Notes under the pieces: model-generated
The model's database searches: none
Seen by the model: only the letters and a program-made list of their open reading frames with translations
Told to the model about the DNA's origin: nothing
NCBI GenBank assembly: GCA_023454175.1
Contig: JAEXRW010000027.1
Coordinates: 1-33,496 of the forward strand
Direction of reading: 5' to 3'
Length of the DNA stretch: 33,496 bases
Origin: Bacillota bacterium
GTDB lineage: Bacteria > Bacillota > Clostridia > Christensenellales > JAEXRW01
Translations under genes and position numbers: made by a program
Part shown: one piece after another, positions 14,843-22,190 of the stretch
Numbering within the stretch: the stretch's first letter is position 1
Layout: each line of letters opens with the position of its first letter

Positions 14843-16279
14843 TTGTACGGACTGATGGTCGACAGGGAGTCAGATACATCGCTGATGCAGCAGCTCACGG
14901 CGCAGATCCGCGAGAAAGTGCTGGACGGGAGCATGAAGAGCGGGGAGAGGCTGCCCCCCTCTCGCAGCCTGGCGGGGGAGCTGGGTATCGCGCGCAATAC
15001 CGTGATACAGGTGTATGAACAGCTCATCGCGGAAGGGTACCTGGAAAGCCGCACGGGATCGGGTACGTATGTGATGGACCTGGCGGGGTGTCCGGCGTGC
15101 CGAATGGAGAACAAGAGCGCAGCCGAGCCTGCGAAATGGAAAAGGGCAAATACAAGCGACAATACGATCCGCTTCAACCCCGGCAACCCGGATGCGCTGC
15201 ATTTCCCGGTGACGAGCTGGGCCAAATACCTGAAGGAAGCCTGCCTGGGCGCCAATTCCGCGAATTTCGGATACGGCCCCGCGGCGGGGGAATGGAAGCT
15301 GCGCTGCGCACTGGTGCAGTACCTGTACCGCAGCAAGGGGATCAGCTGCAGGCTGAGCCAGATCATGATCATCCCCGGTATGGCGCGGGGCGTGGAGCTG
15401 ATGGCCAGGGTGCTGGCGGGCGTGGGCGGGGTGGTGGCCGTGGAGGACCCGTGCATCGATTTCATCCAGCATATCCTGCGCCTGGGCGGAAACCTGGTAC
15501 ACCCGGTGCCGGTGGACCGGTGCGGGATGATGACGGACCGGCTGCCCGAGGAGACGGACGTGCGGCTGATCTATACGGTGCCCTCGCACCAATTCCCCAC
15601 GGGGGCGGTCATGCATATCAGCCGGCGGTTGCAACTGCTGGACTATGCCCGGCGAAAGGACGCGTATATCATCGAGGACGATTACGACAGTGAATACCGC
15701 TACGAGAGCGGGCCCATACAGTCCCTGCGCCACCTGGACCCCGAGCGGGTGATCTACATGGGGACATTCAGCAAGATCCTATCCCCGGCGCTGCGGCTGG
15801 GCTACCTCATCGTGCCGACGCACCTGAGTGAATGGCTCTCCTCCGCGATGGAGCACGTGAACCTGCGCTCGGCGGTACTGGAGCAGACGGCGCTGGCGGC
15901 CTTCATCGGGGAGAACCTGCTGGACCGGCATGTCTACCGCATGAAGAAGATCTATGAGAAAAAGCGGGCGCACCTGATCCAGACGCTGCGAAGCGCATTC
16001 CCGGGAAACGTGACCATCACGGGAGAGAACGCGGGGCTGCACGTGCTGGCGATCTTCAAGGGACTGGACTTCCAGGAGGCAGACTTCGAGGTGTTTGAAC
16101 GGCACGGCGTGGAGGCAGACTGGGCCGAAGAGTACGCCATCGTGAAGGATCGTTACAGGAACCAACTGGTGCTGGGTTACGGGGGGCTGAGCCTCGAGCA
16201 GATCTCCGAGGGTGTGAAGCGGCTGAAGGCAGCGGTGGATGAGATACGGCAAGGCCGGACGGAAGAAATGGCGGTTTAA
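14843..16279 (+). CDS. MocR/PdxR-type regulator (GntR domain plus aminotransferase-like domain)
   Basis: The 478-aa protein has a GntR winged helix at about 12-75 (RLPPSRSLAGELGIARNTV, then GSGTYV) joined to a fold-type I aminotransferase-like domain. The PLP lysine is in T-F-S-K311-I-L-S-P-A-L-R-L-G-Y, and IIEDDYDSEY carries the Asp that contacts the PLP ring. Such proteins act as PLP-sensing regulators rather than enzymes, often of vitamin B6 or amino acid genes. The start is TTG at 14843 with GGAGG seven bases upstream. No pdxST genes are nearby; the only close candidate target is the divergent 68-aa gene. Confidence 0.92.
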   Translation: MYGLMVDRESDTSLMQQLTAQIREKVLDGSMKSGERLPPSRSLAGELGIARNTVIQVYEQLIAEGYLESRTGSGTYVMDLAGCPACRMENKSAAEPAKWKRANTSDNTIRFNPGNPDALHFPVTSWAKYLKEACLGANSANFGYGPAAGEWKLRCALVQYLYRSKGISCRLSQIMIIPGMARGVELMARVLAGVGGVVAVEDPCIDFIQHILRLGGNLVHPVPVDRCGMMTDRLPEETDVRLIYTVPSHQFPTGAVMHISRRLQLLDYARRKDAYIIEDDYDSEYRYESGPIQSLRHLDPERVIYMGTFSKILSPALRLGYLIVPTHLSEWLSSAMEHVNLRSAVLEQTALAAFIGENLLDRHVYRMKKIYEKKRAHLIQTLRSAFPGNVTITGENAGLHVLAIFKGLDFQEADFEVFERHGVEADWAEEYAIVKDRYRNQLVLGYGGLSLEQISEGVKRLKAAVDEIRQGRTEEMAV

Positions 16280-16295
16280 TAACGTTATATACGAG

Positions 16296-16320
16296 AGGCG
16301 GCTATGATGGCCGCCTTTTC
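16296..16320 (+). terminator. Terminator of the MocR gene
   Basis: AGGCGGC and GCCGCCT pair around a 7-nt loop and are followed by TTTC, starting 17 bases after the stop codon. Confidence 0.75.
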
Positions 16321-16387
16321 GTAACTGTATAGGTGCTCAATGCAAGCGTGCAAAAGTTTGGATGATCGGACCTGCGTTTACCCGGTA

Positions 16388-16900
16388 TTATTGAATATCG
16401 ATCGTACCGGATATCCCCGCCAGGGCGCCGGGCGTCAATTCCAGCGCCATGCACCATTCCGCCATTTTTGTCTCATCGGCGATATGGAATATCCCAAATT
16501 CATGGGACGGCCTGAACCCGAAGCGACGGTAAAAGGACGGATCACCGCAAAGGAACACGACTTTGAACTCAAGACCTCTTGCAATGCGGAAGGCTTCCTG
16601 CATCATGGCACGGGCGATGCCCCTGCGGAAAAAGTCCGGATGGACACTGATGGGCGACAGCAAGAGCTCGGTATAAACATGCTCAGATGCAGTGATATCC
16701 GTTTTGTACAAAACGATCTGCCCGACCAGCATGCCGTCATCATTTTCGGCCACCAACGAAAGCTCCGGAATAAAGGCAGCCTTTTTGCGCACCCCGTTCA
16801 GATAGTCCCATTCGCCTTCATTGGTGGATGTGGCAAACGCCGCTTTCACAAGCGCATATATTTCACCGTAATCTTCGGGCCGTTCCTGTCGAATAACCAT
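16388..16900 (-). CDS. GNAT family N-acetyltransferase
   Basis: The 170-aa protein follows the GNAT plan. Residues about 76-95 (LLLSPISVHPDFFRRGIARA) hold the acetyl-CoA binding R/Q-x-x-G-x-G/A pattern (R-R-G-I-A). GDPSFYRRFGFRPSHEFGI is typical of the YhbS-like subgroup. The start at 16900 is set by GGGAGG six bases upstream; an upstream in-frame codon at 16963 lacks one. The substrate is unknown. Confidence 0.88.
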   Translation of the reverse strand: MVIRQERPEDYGEIYALVKAAFATSTNEGEWDYLNGVRKKAAFIPELSLVAENDDGMLVGQIVLYKTDITASEHVYTELLLSPISVHPDFFRRGIARAMMQEAFRIARGLEFKVVFLCGDPSFYRRFGFRPSHEFGIFHIADETKMAEWCMALELTPGALAGISGTIDIQ

Positions 16901-16994
16901 ATAGCCTCCCGCCTTTGAGCGCAATCGTATTTCATTAAGCGTATTTAATGCCACACGGGACACAACACACGCCGCGCATACCCCGGTGCGAGTA

Positions 16995-17693
16995 TCAGCC
17001 TTCGTCTTCGCCGAGGTTCAGCAGGCTGACGACGCAGATGGCGCGGCCGAGGATGTTCACGCCCTCTTTGGGCAGCACCTGCACCCTTTTATCGGAATGG
17101 ATATTCACCGCGCAGAGGACATAATCGTCCCCGGACTCATGGACCTCACGCACGAGCTTGCGGGTCTCCCCCGAATAGGAAAAGCAGTAGACCTGCCCGC
17201 TTTTGACGGATTTGTCCTCCAGATCATAGAGCACCTTGGAGCCGCGGGTGATGGCGGCGCCGTTCATCATATTATCGGATACGTAACACTCCCCGAAACG
17301 GCGGCCGATGTAGACGGTGTAGCTCTCGTTTTTCACGCTGCCGGTATGGGTCTTGCGCCAGTCGCTGCGGATATAGGCGGCGAAGGCCTCCTCCACCTGC
17401 GCGCGGAACTCCTCCGCCCGGGCGGGATCCTCGCGGGAAGCGTAGGAAAGGCACAGGTCCATGAGCTGGGCTTTATCCAGGTCCAGCACGGTGGCGATGC
17501 GCAGGAGGGTCTCCATGGGTGGGACGCCTTTTCGCGCAAAGAGGTTGGCCAGGTAGGTACGGCCCCTGCCGATGAGGATGGAGAGACTGTTCAGCGAGAT
17601 GCTCTTGGCGCGGCAGCCTTCCTCGATCCGGGCTGCGATGAGGTCGTAAAGCCGCGGGACTCCGGCGCGAAACTCCGTTTCAGATGGACTCAC
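16995..17693 (-). CDS. XRE-family regulator with an inactive S24 (LexA-like) domain
   Basis: The 232-aa protein has an N-terminal helix-turn-helix (about 30-72) and a C-terminal LexA/phage-repressor-like domain (about 125-222). In LexA the self-cleavage serine lies in VSGMSMKDIGIMDGD. Here the equal-length segment is V138-S-D-N-M-M-N-G-A-A-I-T-R-G-S152, with Met at the serine position. K179 lies near where the base would be. It therefore probably acts as a non-cleaving sensor or dimerisation domain. The start is GTG at 17693 with AAAGGGG upstream. Its promoter overlaps a short palindrome, which suggests autoregulation. Confidence 0.82.
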   Translation of the reverse strand: MSPSETEFRAGVPRLYDLIAARIEEGCRAKSISLNSLSILIGRGRTYLANLFARKGVPPMETLLRIATVLDLDKAQLMDLCLSYASREDPARAEEFRAQVEEAFAAYIRSDWRKTHTGSVKNESYTVYIGRRFGECYVSDNMMNGAAITRGSKVLYDLEDKSVKSGQVYCFSYSGETRKLVREVHESGDDYVLCAVNIHSDKRVQVLPKEGVNILGRAICVVSLLNLGEDEG

Positions 17694-17715
17694 AGACTAC
17701 ACCCCTTTCGGCAAC

Positions 17716-17748
17716 AGCATAGCACATCCGGGGCGTGAGTACAAGTAC
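17716..17748 (-). promoter_or_regulatory. Promoter and possible operator of the XRE gene
   Basis: On the minus strand TTGTAC (17744-17739), a 17-nt spacer and TATGCT (17721-17716) with TGC before it. The -35 box lies inside GTACAAGTAC (17739-17748), two GTAC half-sites two bases apart, which may be the regulator's own site. Confidence 0.6.
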
Positions 17749-17923
17749 ACTGCAATAGGAGCGTGAGGTGTAACCATGCCGGACGAGGGATGACGACGGC
17801 TAGCAAACCCATTACAGACACACATAACAGCAGCAAAACGTAGTGAAAGCGTACACAGCGGTGTTACAATAAATCAAACATTATATACTGCACCGAGTCG
17901 TATACAGCCCTGTCCCTCCATCG

Positions 17924-17953
17924 CTGTCACAAACCTGTATGCATGAATATAAT
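17924..17953 (+). promoter_or_regulatory. Possible promoter of the Gly/Pro/Phe-rich gene
   Basis: CTGTCA, 18 bases, TATAAT (17948-17953), about 40 bases before the GTG start. The -35 matches four of six positions. Positions 17754-17923 show nothing else that I can identify. Confidence 0.45.
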
Positions 17954-17991
17954 GTAACGAACGACTGCTCGGAAAAAGGAGGATAATTCCT

Positions 17992-18264
17992 GTGTTACGC
18001 TTTTCATGCAACAACTGCAGGGTGCAGGGCTTTTTTGACCCGAGACGCCGCTGGTGGGGAGACCCGTTTTTCGGGGGCCCGACCGGCGCTTTCGGCAGCC
18101 CCTTTGCGGCGGCCCCCTTTGCAGCAGGCCCCGTTGCAGATCCATTTGCGGGGCCATTTGCAGGACCGTTCGGATTCAATGACGGATTTGACCCGATCGG
18201 CGATGATTTCGGCTATAGTGGCTTCAGCCGGTATACAGCCCTTTACAATAGACGGTTTTATTGA
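17992..18264 (+). CDS. Small Gly/Pro/Phe/Ala-rich protein
   Basis: The 90-aa product starts at a GTG nine bases after AAAGGAGG (17975-17982), which makes it a real gene. It has an N-terminal C-N-N-C pair (C6, C9), a basic-aromatic patch (RRRWWGDPFF), then a low-complexity core of repeated P-F-A-x-x-P and A-G-P-F units (about 38-62), and a Tyr-rich tail. No signal peptide or membrane helix is seen. Such composition suits a structural or coat-like protein, but this is inference only; no family is recognised. A perfect 17-bp hairpin follows 63 bases after the stop. Confidence 0.75.
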   Translation: MLRFSCNNCRVQGFFDPRRRWWGDPFFGGPTGAFGSPFAAAPFAAGPVADPFAGPFAGPFGFNDGFDPIGDDFGYSGFSRYTALYNRRFY

Positions 18265-18327
18265 GCATACGCAAGCATTACAGGACCCAAGTGCAGTACC
18301 CTGGAGGAAATGCCTTTTACGAAGATG

Positions 18328-18365
18328 ACGATCAGAAGAGCGGCATACGCCGCTCTTCTGATCGT
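18328..18365. repeat. Perfect 17-bp hairpin
   Basis: ACGATCAGAAGAGCGGC and its exact complement flank ATAC. No T run follows on the plus strand, so it is not a textbook terminator, although it could stop or stabilise the transcript of the small gene before it. The AAGAGCGGCATAC core recurs at 18568-18580. Confidence 0.85.
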
Positions 18366-18923
18366 GAAAAAAGTGGCTATGCCACCTTAATCAGTTTTAG
18401 CATGCAGAGAGTGTTCACCACAAACCGGCATGAGAGTATCATCCTGCTCCAAGGGCGCGCTGAACCGCGTGCGCGCGGCGGTACACGCCGCCGGAAATGA
18501 CGGATTTGATTTGTGATTGCATATTTAGCCAATTGCTGTTTTTCACGCAAGGTTTTTTGATAACCTGAAGAGCGGCATACACCGCTCTTTATTATCTAAT
18601 AAACGCCGATATATAACGTCAGTGGACCGGGACATGGGTTTGGTTTTAGACGTTGTCAGGATGTTACGGTCGGCCACACAGGGCCGACCCTACGGATCGT
18701 GCAAAAAGGGACACAATGCCATTCAGATGATGTAAAGAACGTGCATATGAGGGACAAATTGTATGCATTTTTATTGAAGAAGAACGCCCGGCAGCCGGGG
18801 TATGGTTATGACGAATCATACAGCAACCAAGACATATCTTCCCGGTTCAATACGCACCAACACGGTTACATATATAACAAAGATACCATCCATACACAAG
18901 GCTATGGTAAGGAGAGTAGCAAC
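18366..18923. repeat. Gene-free stretch with several hairpins
   Basis: I see no credible gene in these 558 bases; the long frame that runs into the rubredoxin-like gene has no ribosome binding site at its upstream start. Structures present are GTGGC/GCCAC (about 18373-18385, with a T run on the minus strand), GGCGG/CCGCC (about 18476-18492), AAGAGCGG/CCGCTCTT (18568-18589, followed by TATTAT) and GTCGGCC/GGCCGAC (18669-18688). The last resembles a palindrome common in gaps of related genomes. Confidence 0.6.
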
Positions 18924-19073
18924 ATGAGCAAATACGTATGTGCGGCGTGCGGATATGCGTACTCCGCGGAAAACCATGAACCGGATTATGCCGAGGGGCA
19001 GGACGTGTGCCAGACGGAAGGCCTGACCGCCTGCCCGGTGTGCGGATGCGGAGAATGCAGCGAACAGGATTGA
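18924..19073 (+). CDS. Rubredoxin-like protein with extra cysteines
   Basis: The 49-aa product begins M-S-K-Y-V-C6-A-A-C9-G-Y and has a second knuckle C37-P-V-C40-G, the two pairs that hold one iron in rubredoxin. It departs from the family in lacking the usual D-D-W before the second pair and in having three more cysteines (C29, C42, C45). It is likely a cytoplasmic one-electron carrier or metal-binding protein. AAGGAGAG lies nine bases before the ATG, which decides the start. A Bcp peroxidase gene follows after 25 bases, so the pair probably deals with peroxide together. Confidence 0.82.
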   Translation: MSKYVCAACGYAYSAENHEPDYAEGQDVCQTEGLTACPVCGCGECSEQD

Positions 19074-19098
19074 CCAAAATCGGAATGGGGGACAAACC

Positions 19099-19566
19099 AT
19101 GCTGAAGGAAAACGAGAAAGCGCCGGATTTCGCGCTGCAGGACCAGAACGGCAAGGAAGTGAGGCTTTCGGATCTAGCCGGGAAGACGGCGGTGGTGTAT
19201 TTTTACCCCAAGGACAATACACCGGGCTGTACAAAGGAAGCGTGCGGCTTCCGCGATGCGTATGACTACATGCTGGCAAAGGGCGCGGCCGTAATCGGGA
19301 TCAGCCCCGACACGACCAAATCCCACGAGGGATTCGCACGCAAATACGGCCTGCCCTTCCACCTGCTGAGCGATCCGGACCATGCCGTGGCCCAGCAATA
19401 CGGCGCATGGGGAAAAAAGAAGCTGTACGGAAAAGAGTACGAGGGGATCATCCGCTCGACGTTCATCATCGGCGGGGACGGAACGGTGAAAAAGGTATTT
19501 CCCAAGGTGACGCCGGAGGGCCATGCTGAGGAAGTACTGGATGCGCTGGAACAGTTGCAGGGTTAA
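19099..19566 (+). CDS. bcp: Thiol peroxidase, Bcp/PrxQ type
   Basis: The 155-aa peroxiredoxin has the Bcp pattern F-Y-P-K-D-N-T-P-G-C44-T-K-E-A-C49, with the peroxidatic Cys44 and a resolving Cys49 five residues later. GISPDTTKSHEGFARKYGLPFHLLSD and RSTFIIGGDG are also typical. It reduces hydrogen peroxide and organic peroxides with electrons from thioredoxin or a similar donor. It is the second gene of a two-gene unit with a rubredoxin-like protein and ends in a terminator. Confidence 0.95.
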   Translation: MLKENEKAPDFALQDQNGKEVRLSDLAGKTAVVYFYPKDNTPGCTKEACGFRDAYDYMLAKGAAVIGISPDTTKSHEGFARKYGLPFHLLSDPDHAVAQQYGAWGKKKLYGKEYEGIIRSTFIIGGDGTVKKVFPKVTPEGHAEEVLDALEQLQG

Positions 19567-19581
19567 AATATAAGAAAGAAG

Positions 19582-19603
19582 GAAGGCGGCAGCCTTCTTT
19601 TTT
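19582..19603 (+). terminator. Terminator of the rubredoxin-like/bcp unit
   Basis: GAAGGC and GCCTTC pair around GGCA and are followed by six T, 15 bases after the bcp stop. Confidence 0.85.
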
Positions 19604-19722
19604 GCGCCAAAACACCCTGGAAATGGGCTATCCATTTTCAGATTTACCTTTCCAACGAAAAGTCCACACGGAATATAGGACAACCCGTCTATTTGGAACA
19701 TATCCAAGCCTGATTCTGGAAA

Positions 19723-20646
19723 TCACGAATACAAATCCATAAGATCCAGCATGGTCATGAACGTGCAGCCTTTCTCTTTGCAGTATGCGACGAGCTTTTC
19801 AAAGAGGACGGAACTGGTCTGGGGAGGGCATCCACTCCGGATGTGCTTATTGATCCGGACCGTGTCATACGGTCTTTTCCTGTAGAGCGTATGCACCCGG
19901 AAAACGATGACCGCCTTTTTCCTGCAGGCTTTATCCACGAGCTTTTTGACCCTTTTCAGCTGGGATGAGGAGCGCATATCCGCGCTGATGGAGGGGATCT
20001 TATAGGGGCTGCCCTTGCCGGGATACACAAACCTGGTGCTGTAATAAGCGAGCCGCGCCTGCTTCCTGTAGGGCTTGATGGCCCTGATCACCCGTTTATT
20101 GTACGAGCCATAGGGATAGGCAAGTATCCGCGGGGGCGGCAACCCCTGACGGATGAAGGAACGGTCCACCTTTTCCATGCTCTTTTTTATTTGGGCAGTA
20201 CTGAGGCCGGCCATCGCCCTGTGATCCCAGGTGTGGCAGCCGAAGACCCAGCCGTATCCGTACATCTCCCGGACCTGCGCCCACTTGATTTTGCCGCGTG
20301 TTTTTTTGTCCATGTATTTCGGGATGATGTACGAAGTACCCTTTATACCGTATTTTTTCAGGATGGGGAAGGCAAGGGTATAGTCCGACACGGGGCCGTC
20401 ATCAAAGGTGAAAATGATCACCGCTGTATCGGGCTTTGCAACGGCCGGCATATCCTGAAAAACCTCGACCGCGGCGGGCGGCGGAATATCCGAAAGGGGC
20501 GAGACTACTACGGGCGTTACGGCTGCTTCATGCGTTATTATCGCCGAAGATAGAGTCTTTGCAATTACCGGTCCAGGACCGCAACTGCAAGCGCACAGTA
20601 CACTCAAAAAAATAATCATAGATAGAATGGTAATGACTCTATACAT
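19723..20646 (-). CDS. Polysaccharide deacetylase lipoprotein, paralogue 2
   Basis: The 307-aa product has a signal sequence with lipobox L17-C-A-C20, a Pro-rich spacer, and a CE4 domain with T-F-D82-D83-G and H138-T-W-D-H142. It matches the deacetylase at 13409-14323 through most of the domain, including GTSYI(I/L)PKY, FGCHT, YRKQARLAYY, IPSISADM and KKLVDKAC. The start at 20646 is chosen for its signal peptide; longer frames run back through the terminator of the upstream gene. There is no obvious ribosome binding site, as in the paralogue. It should act on surface polysaccharide. Confidence 0.9.
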   Translation of the reverse strand: MYRVITILSMIIFLSVLCACSCGPGPVIAKTLSSAIITHEAAVTPVVVSPLSDIPPPAAVEVFQDMPAVAKPDTAVIIFTFDDGPVSDYTLAFPILKKYGIKGTSYIIPKYMDKKTRGKIKWAQVREMYGYGWVFGCHTWDHRAMAGLSTAQIKKSMEKVDRSFIRQGLPPPRILAYPYGSYNKRVIRAIKPYRKQARLAYYSTRFVYPGKGSPYKIPSISADMRSSSQLKRVKKLVDKACRKKAVIVFRVHTLYRKRPYDTVRINKHIRSGCPPQTSSVLFEKLVAYCKEKGCTFMTMLDLMDLYS

Positions 20647-20720
20647 GCATTTAATGCTATATATGTATTCACAATAAATACGCGTAATGACGGACACGGA
20701 TGAAATTCGGATGCCATATG

Positions 20721-20760
20721 CAATAAAAATGGGCAGCCCTGCATACGCCGGGCTGCCCAT
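20721..20760 (-). terminator. Terminator of the first glycosyltransferase gene
   Basis: On the minus strand ATGGGCAGCCC and GGGCTGCCCAT pair over 11 bp around a 10-nt loop, followed by TTTTATTG, 22 bases past the stop at 20783. Confidence 0.9.
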
Positions 20761-20782
20761 ATCCTGATGCATCCATGACACT

Positions 20783-21949
20783 TTAGGAAGCGTTCTCCTG
20801 TTTCTTCCTTTCATGCTCATCGATGACCTGACGGTAGACCTGTTCGATCTTTTCAATAGATTTGGAGAGGGAATTATCCCGCGCGGCCTGGATGTATTTC
20901 TGGCTCATGGCGGCCTTTTCCTCGGGGTGCTCGATCCAGTATTCGATCTTTTTGCAGAGGTCGGCGGCATCCTTGTTTTTAAACAGGCTGCGGGCGTCCA
21001 GTGCAAAATGGCGGGTGGCGCTATTGGGTGAATCCGCTATCACGGGCACCTTGCCGCAGGCGAGCGCCTCCCAGCAGGCGACGGCCTCGATCTCGATCTC
21101 CGAGGCGTGGACATAAAGGTCGAACATATTGATCAGCTTCAACAGCTCATCCTTGCGGTAGAAGCCGAAAGAAGGAGCAAGCCCGAGTTTATCGGCGAGC
21201 TTCTTATACTTTTTCGCCATGGGACCCTTGCCGCAGAAAACCAACTGTATCCTTTCCCTGTATTTGGACATCGCAACTGCCTGCATGATGAGGTCCTGCC
21301 GCTTTTCAGCGGCGAGGCGGCCCACCATGCCGATGATGTACTTATCCTTCCATTCGGGCGGACGCTCCACCGGTACGGGGCGGAAGTCTTCATCCACGCC
21401 GTTGGATATGACATGCAGGTGGTTTGTGTAGTTATGCTTTACCAGCTGGTCCGCAATAAACTGCGTGGGGCAATGGATGTGGTCGAAGTGCCGGTAGAAC
21501 ATCCTCCTGTAACGTCCGTAAATGTAGGTGGCTACGATGGGAAAGCTTTTCATATGCAGATTGTACGTGACATTCTCGGGCTGGGTATGGAAGGCGGTGA
21601 ATATGGGGATATCCATCTCCTGCGCGATCTTCAGCGTGGTATAAGAGAGCTTGAAGGGGAAGATGAAATGGATGATATCCGCGCCCTCAAACGCTTTGCG
21701 CACCACAGGCTCATCCATACGGCCAAAGACCATGCCGTTTTCCTCAACGATCCGCTTGATGATGGGGAAGACCTTGGTCTTGATCACATATTTGTCGGGC
21801 GCGGGGTCCCCGGTGGCCACGACACGGACTTCATGGCCCCGCTCGCGCAGCTTTTCCACGTACCGGGACGCCCAGATGGCGGCACCCTTGCTGTGGCTGG
21901 GAGCGTCGTTCTCGCTGTCATACTGGTCGATGACGACTACGATCTTCAT
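20783..21949 (-). CDS. GT4 family glycosyltransferase
   Basis: The 388-aa enzyme has the GT-B double Rossmann layout of family GT4. The N-terminal half has AFHTQPENVTYN and a CPTQFIADQL helix. The donor-binding half starts at about IIGMVGRLAAEKRQDLI and contains the E-x7-E block in EIEAVACWEALACGKVPVI. The closest general match I know is the diacylglycerol glucosyltransferase group that builds membrane glycolipids. ATG at 21949 begins MKIVVVIDQY; neither this nor the in-frame TTG at 21958 has a ribosome binding site. It is closely related to the N-terminal part of the next gene upstream (22189-24111), with a shared leader. Confidence 0.88.
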   Translation of the reverse strand: MKIVVVIDQYDSENDAPSHSKGAAIWASRYVEKLRERGHEVRVVATGDPAPDKYVIKTKVFPIIKRIVEENGMVFGRMDEPVVRKAFEGADIIHFIFPFKLSYTTLKIAQEMDIPIFTAFHTQPENVTYNLHMKSFPIVATYIYGRYRRMFYRHFDHIHCPTQFIADQLVKHNYTNHLHVISNGVDEDFRPVPVERPPEWKDKYIIGMVGRLAAEKRQDLIMQAVAMSKYRERIQLVFCGKGPMAKKYKKLADKLGLAPSFGFYRKDELLKLINMFDLYVHASEIEIEAVACWEALACGKVPVIADSPNSATRHFALDARSLFKNKDAADLCKKIEYWIEHPEEKAAMSQKYIQAARDNSLSKSIEKIEQVYRQVIDEHERKKQENAS

Positions 21950-22052
21950 TTTACTCAATAAAGGGAGGCGCGATGGGTCAAAACGGGATGATTACAGAAT
22001 GATTGCTGTGCTGTTTTCGCCCTGCCCTTTATCCTTTCGGCCTCCTCTTTAC
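21950..22052 (-). promoter_or_regulatory. 5' leader shared with the second glycosyltransferase
   Basis: On the minus strand, TGTAAAGAGGAGG, a CC-GAAA-GG mini-hairpin and AAAGGGCAGGGCGAAAA lie about 60-100 bases before the start. The same order appears before the other glycosyltransferase gene. A frame reading C-K-E-E-A-E-R-I-K-G-R-A-K crosses the region and stops (TGA) ten bases before the ATG at 21949. Confidence 0.5.
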
Positions 22053-22190
22053 ATTAATTAAGAATTAATAATTAAGAATTAAGAATTTTGGTATGCCTTC
22101 GGCATTCTTCAACCGGGATCCCACCCCGGGCTCCATATCGTTCGATGACAGTGAGCAATGAACAACTGCGGCAAGCCTCCGGCATGATTC
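22053..22190. repeat. Two copies of the interspersed hairpin element
   Basis: A 7-nt-period tract (AATTAAG, AATTAAT, AATTAAG, AATTAAG) runs into a hairpin ATGCC-TTC-GGCAT (22093-22105). A second hairpin CGGGATCCCACCCCG follows, and then a decayed copy AACTGCGGCAAGCCTCCGGC with ATGATTCAATT at 22165-22194. Confidence 0.7.

Noticed and set aside
17899..18242. The 12-mer GTATACAGCCCT occurring twice around the Gly/Pro/Phe-rich gene
   Set aside because: One copy lies inside the coding sequence with no shared flanks, so chance is the simpler explanation.
18699..18923. N-terminal extension of the rubredoxin-like protein by 75 residues
   Set aside because: No ribosome binding site at the upstream codons, and a good one exists at the internal ATG, which gives the normal family start.
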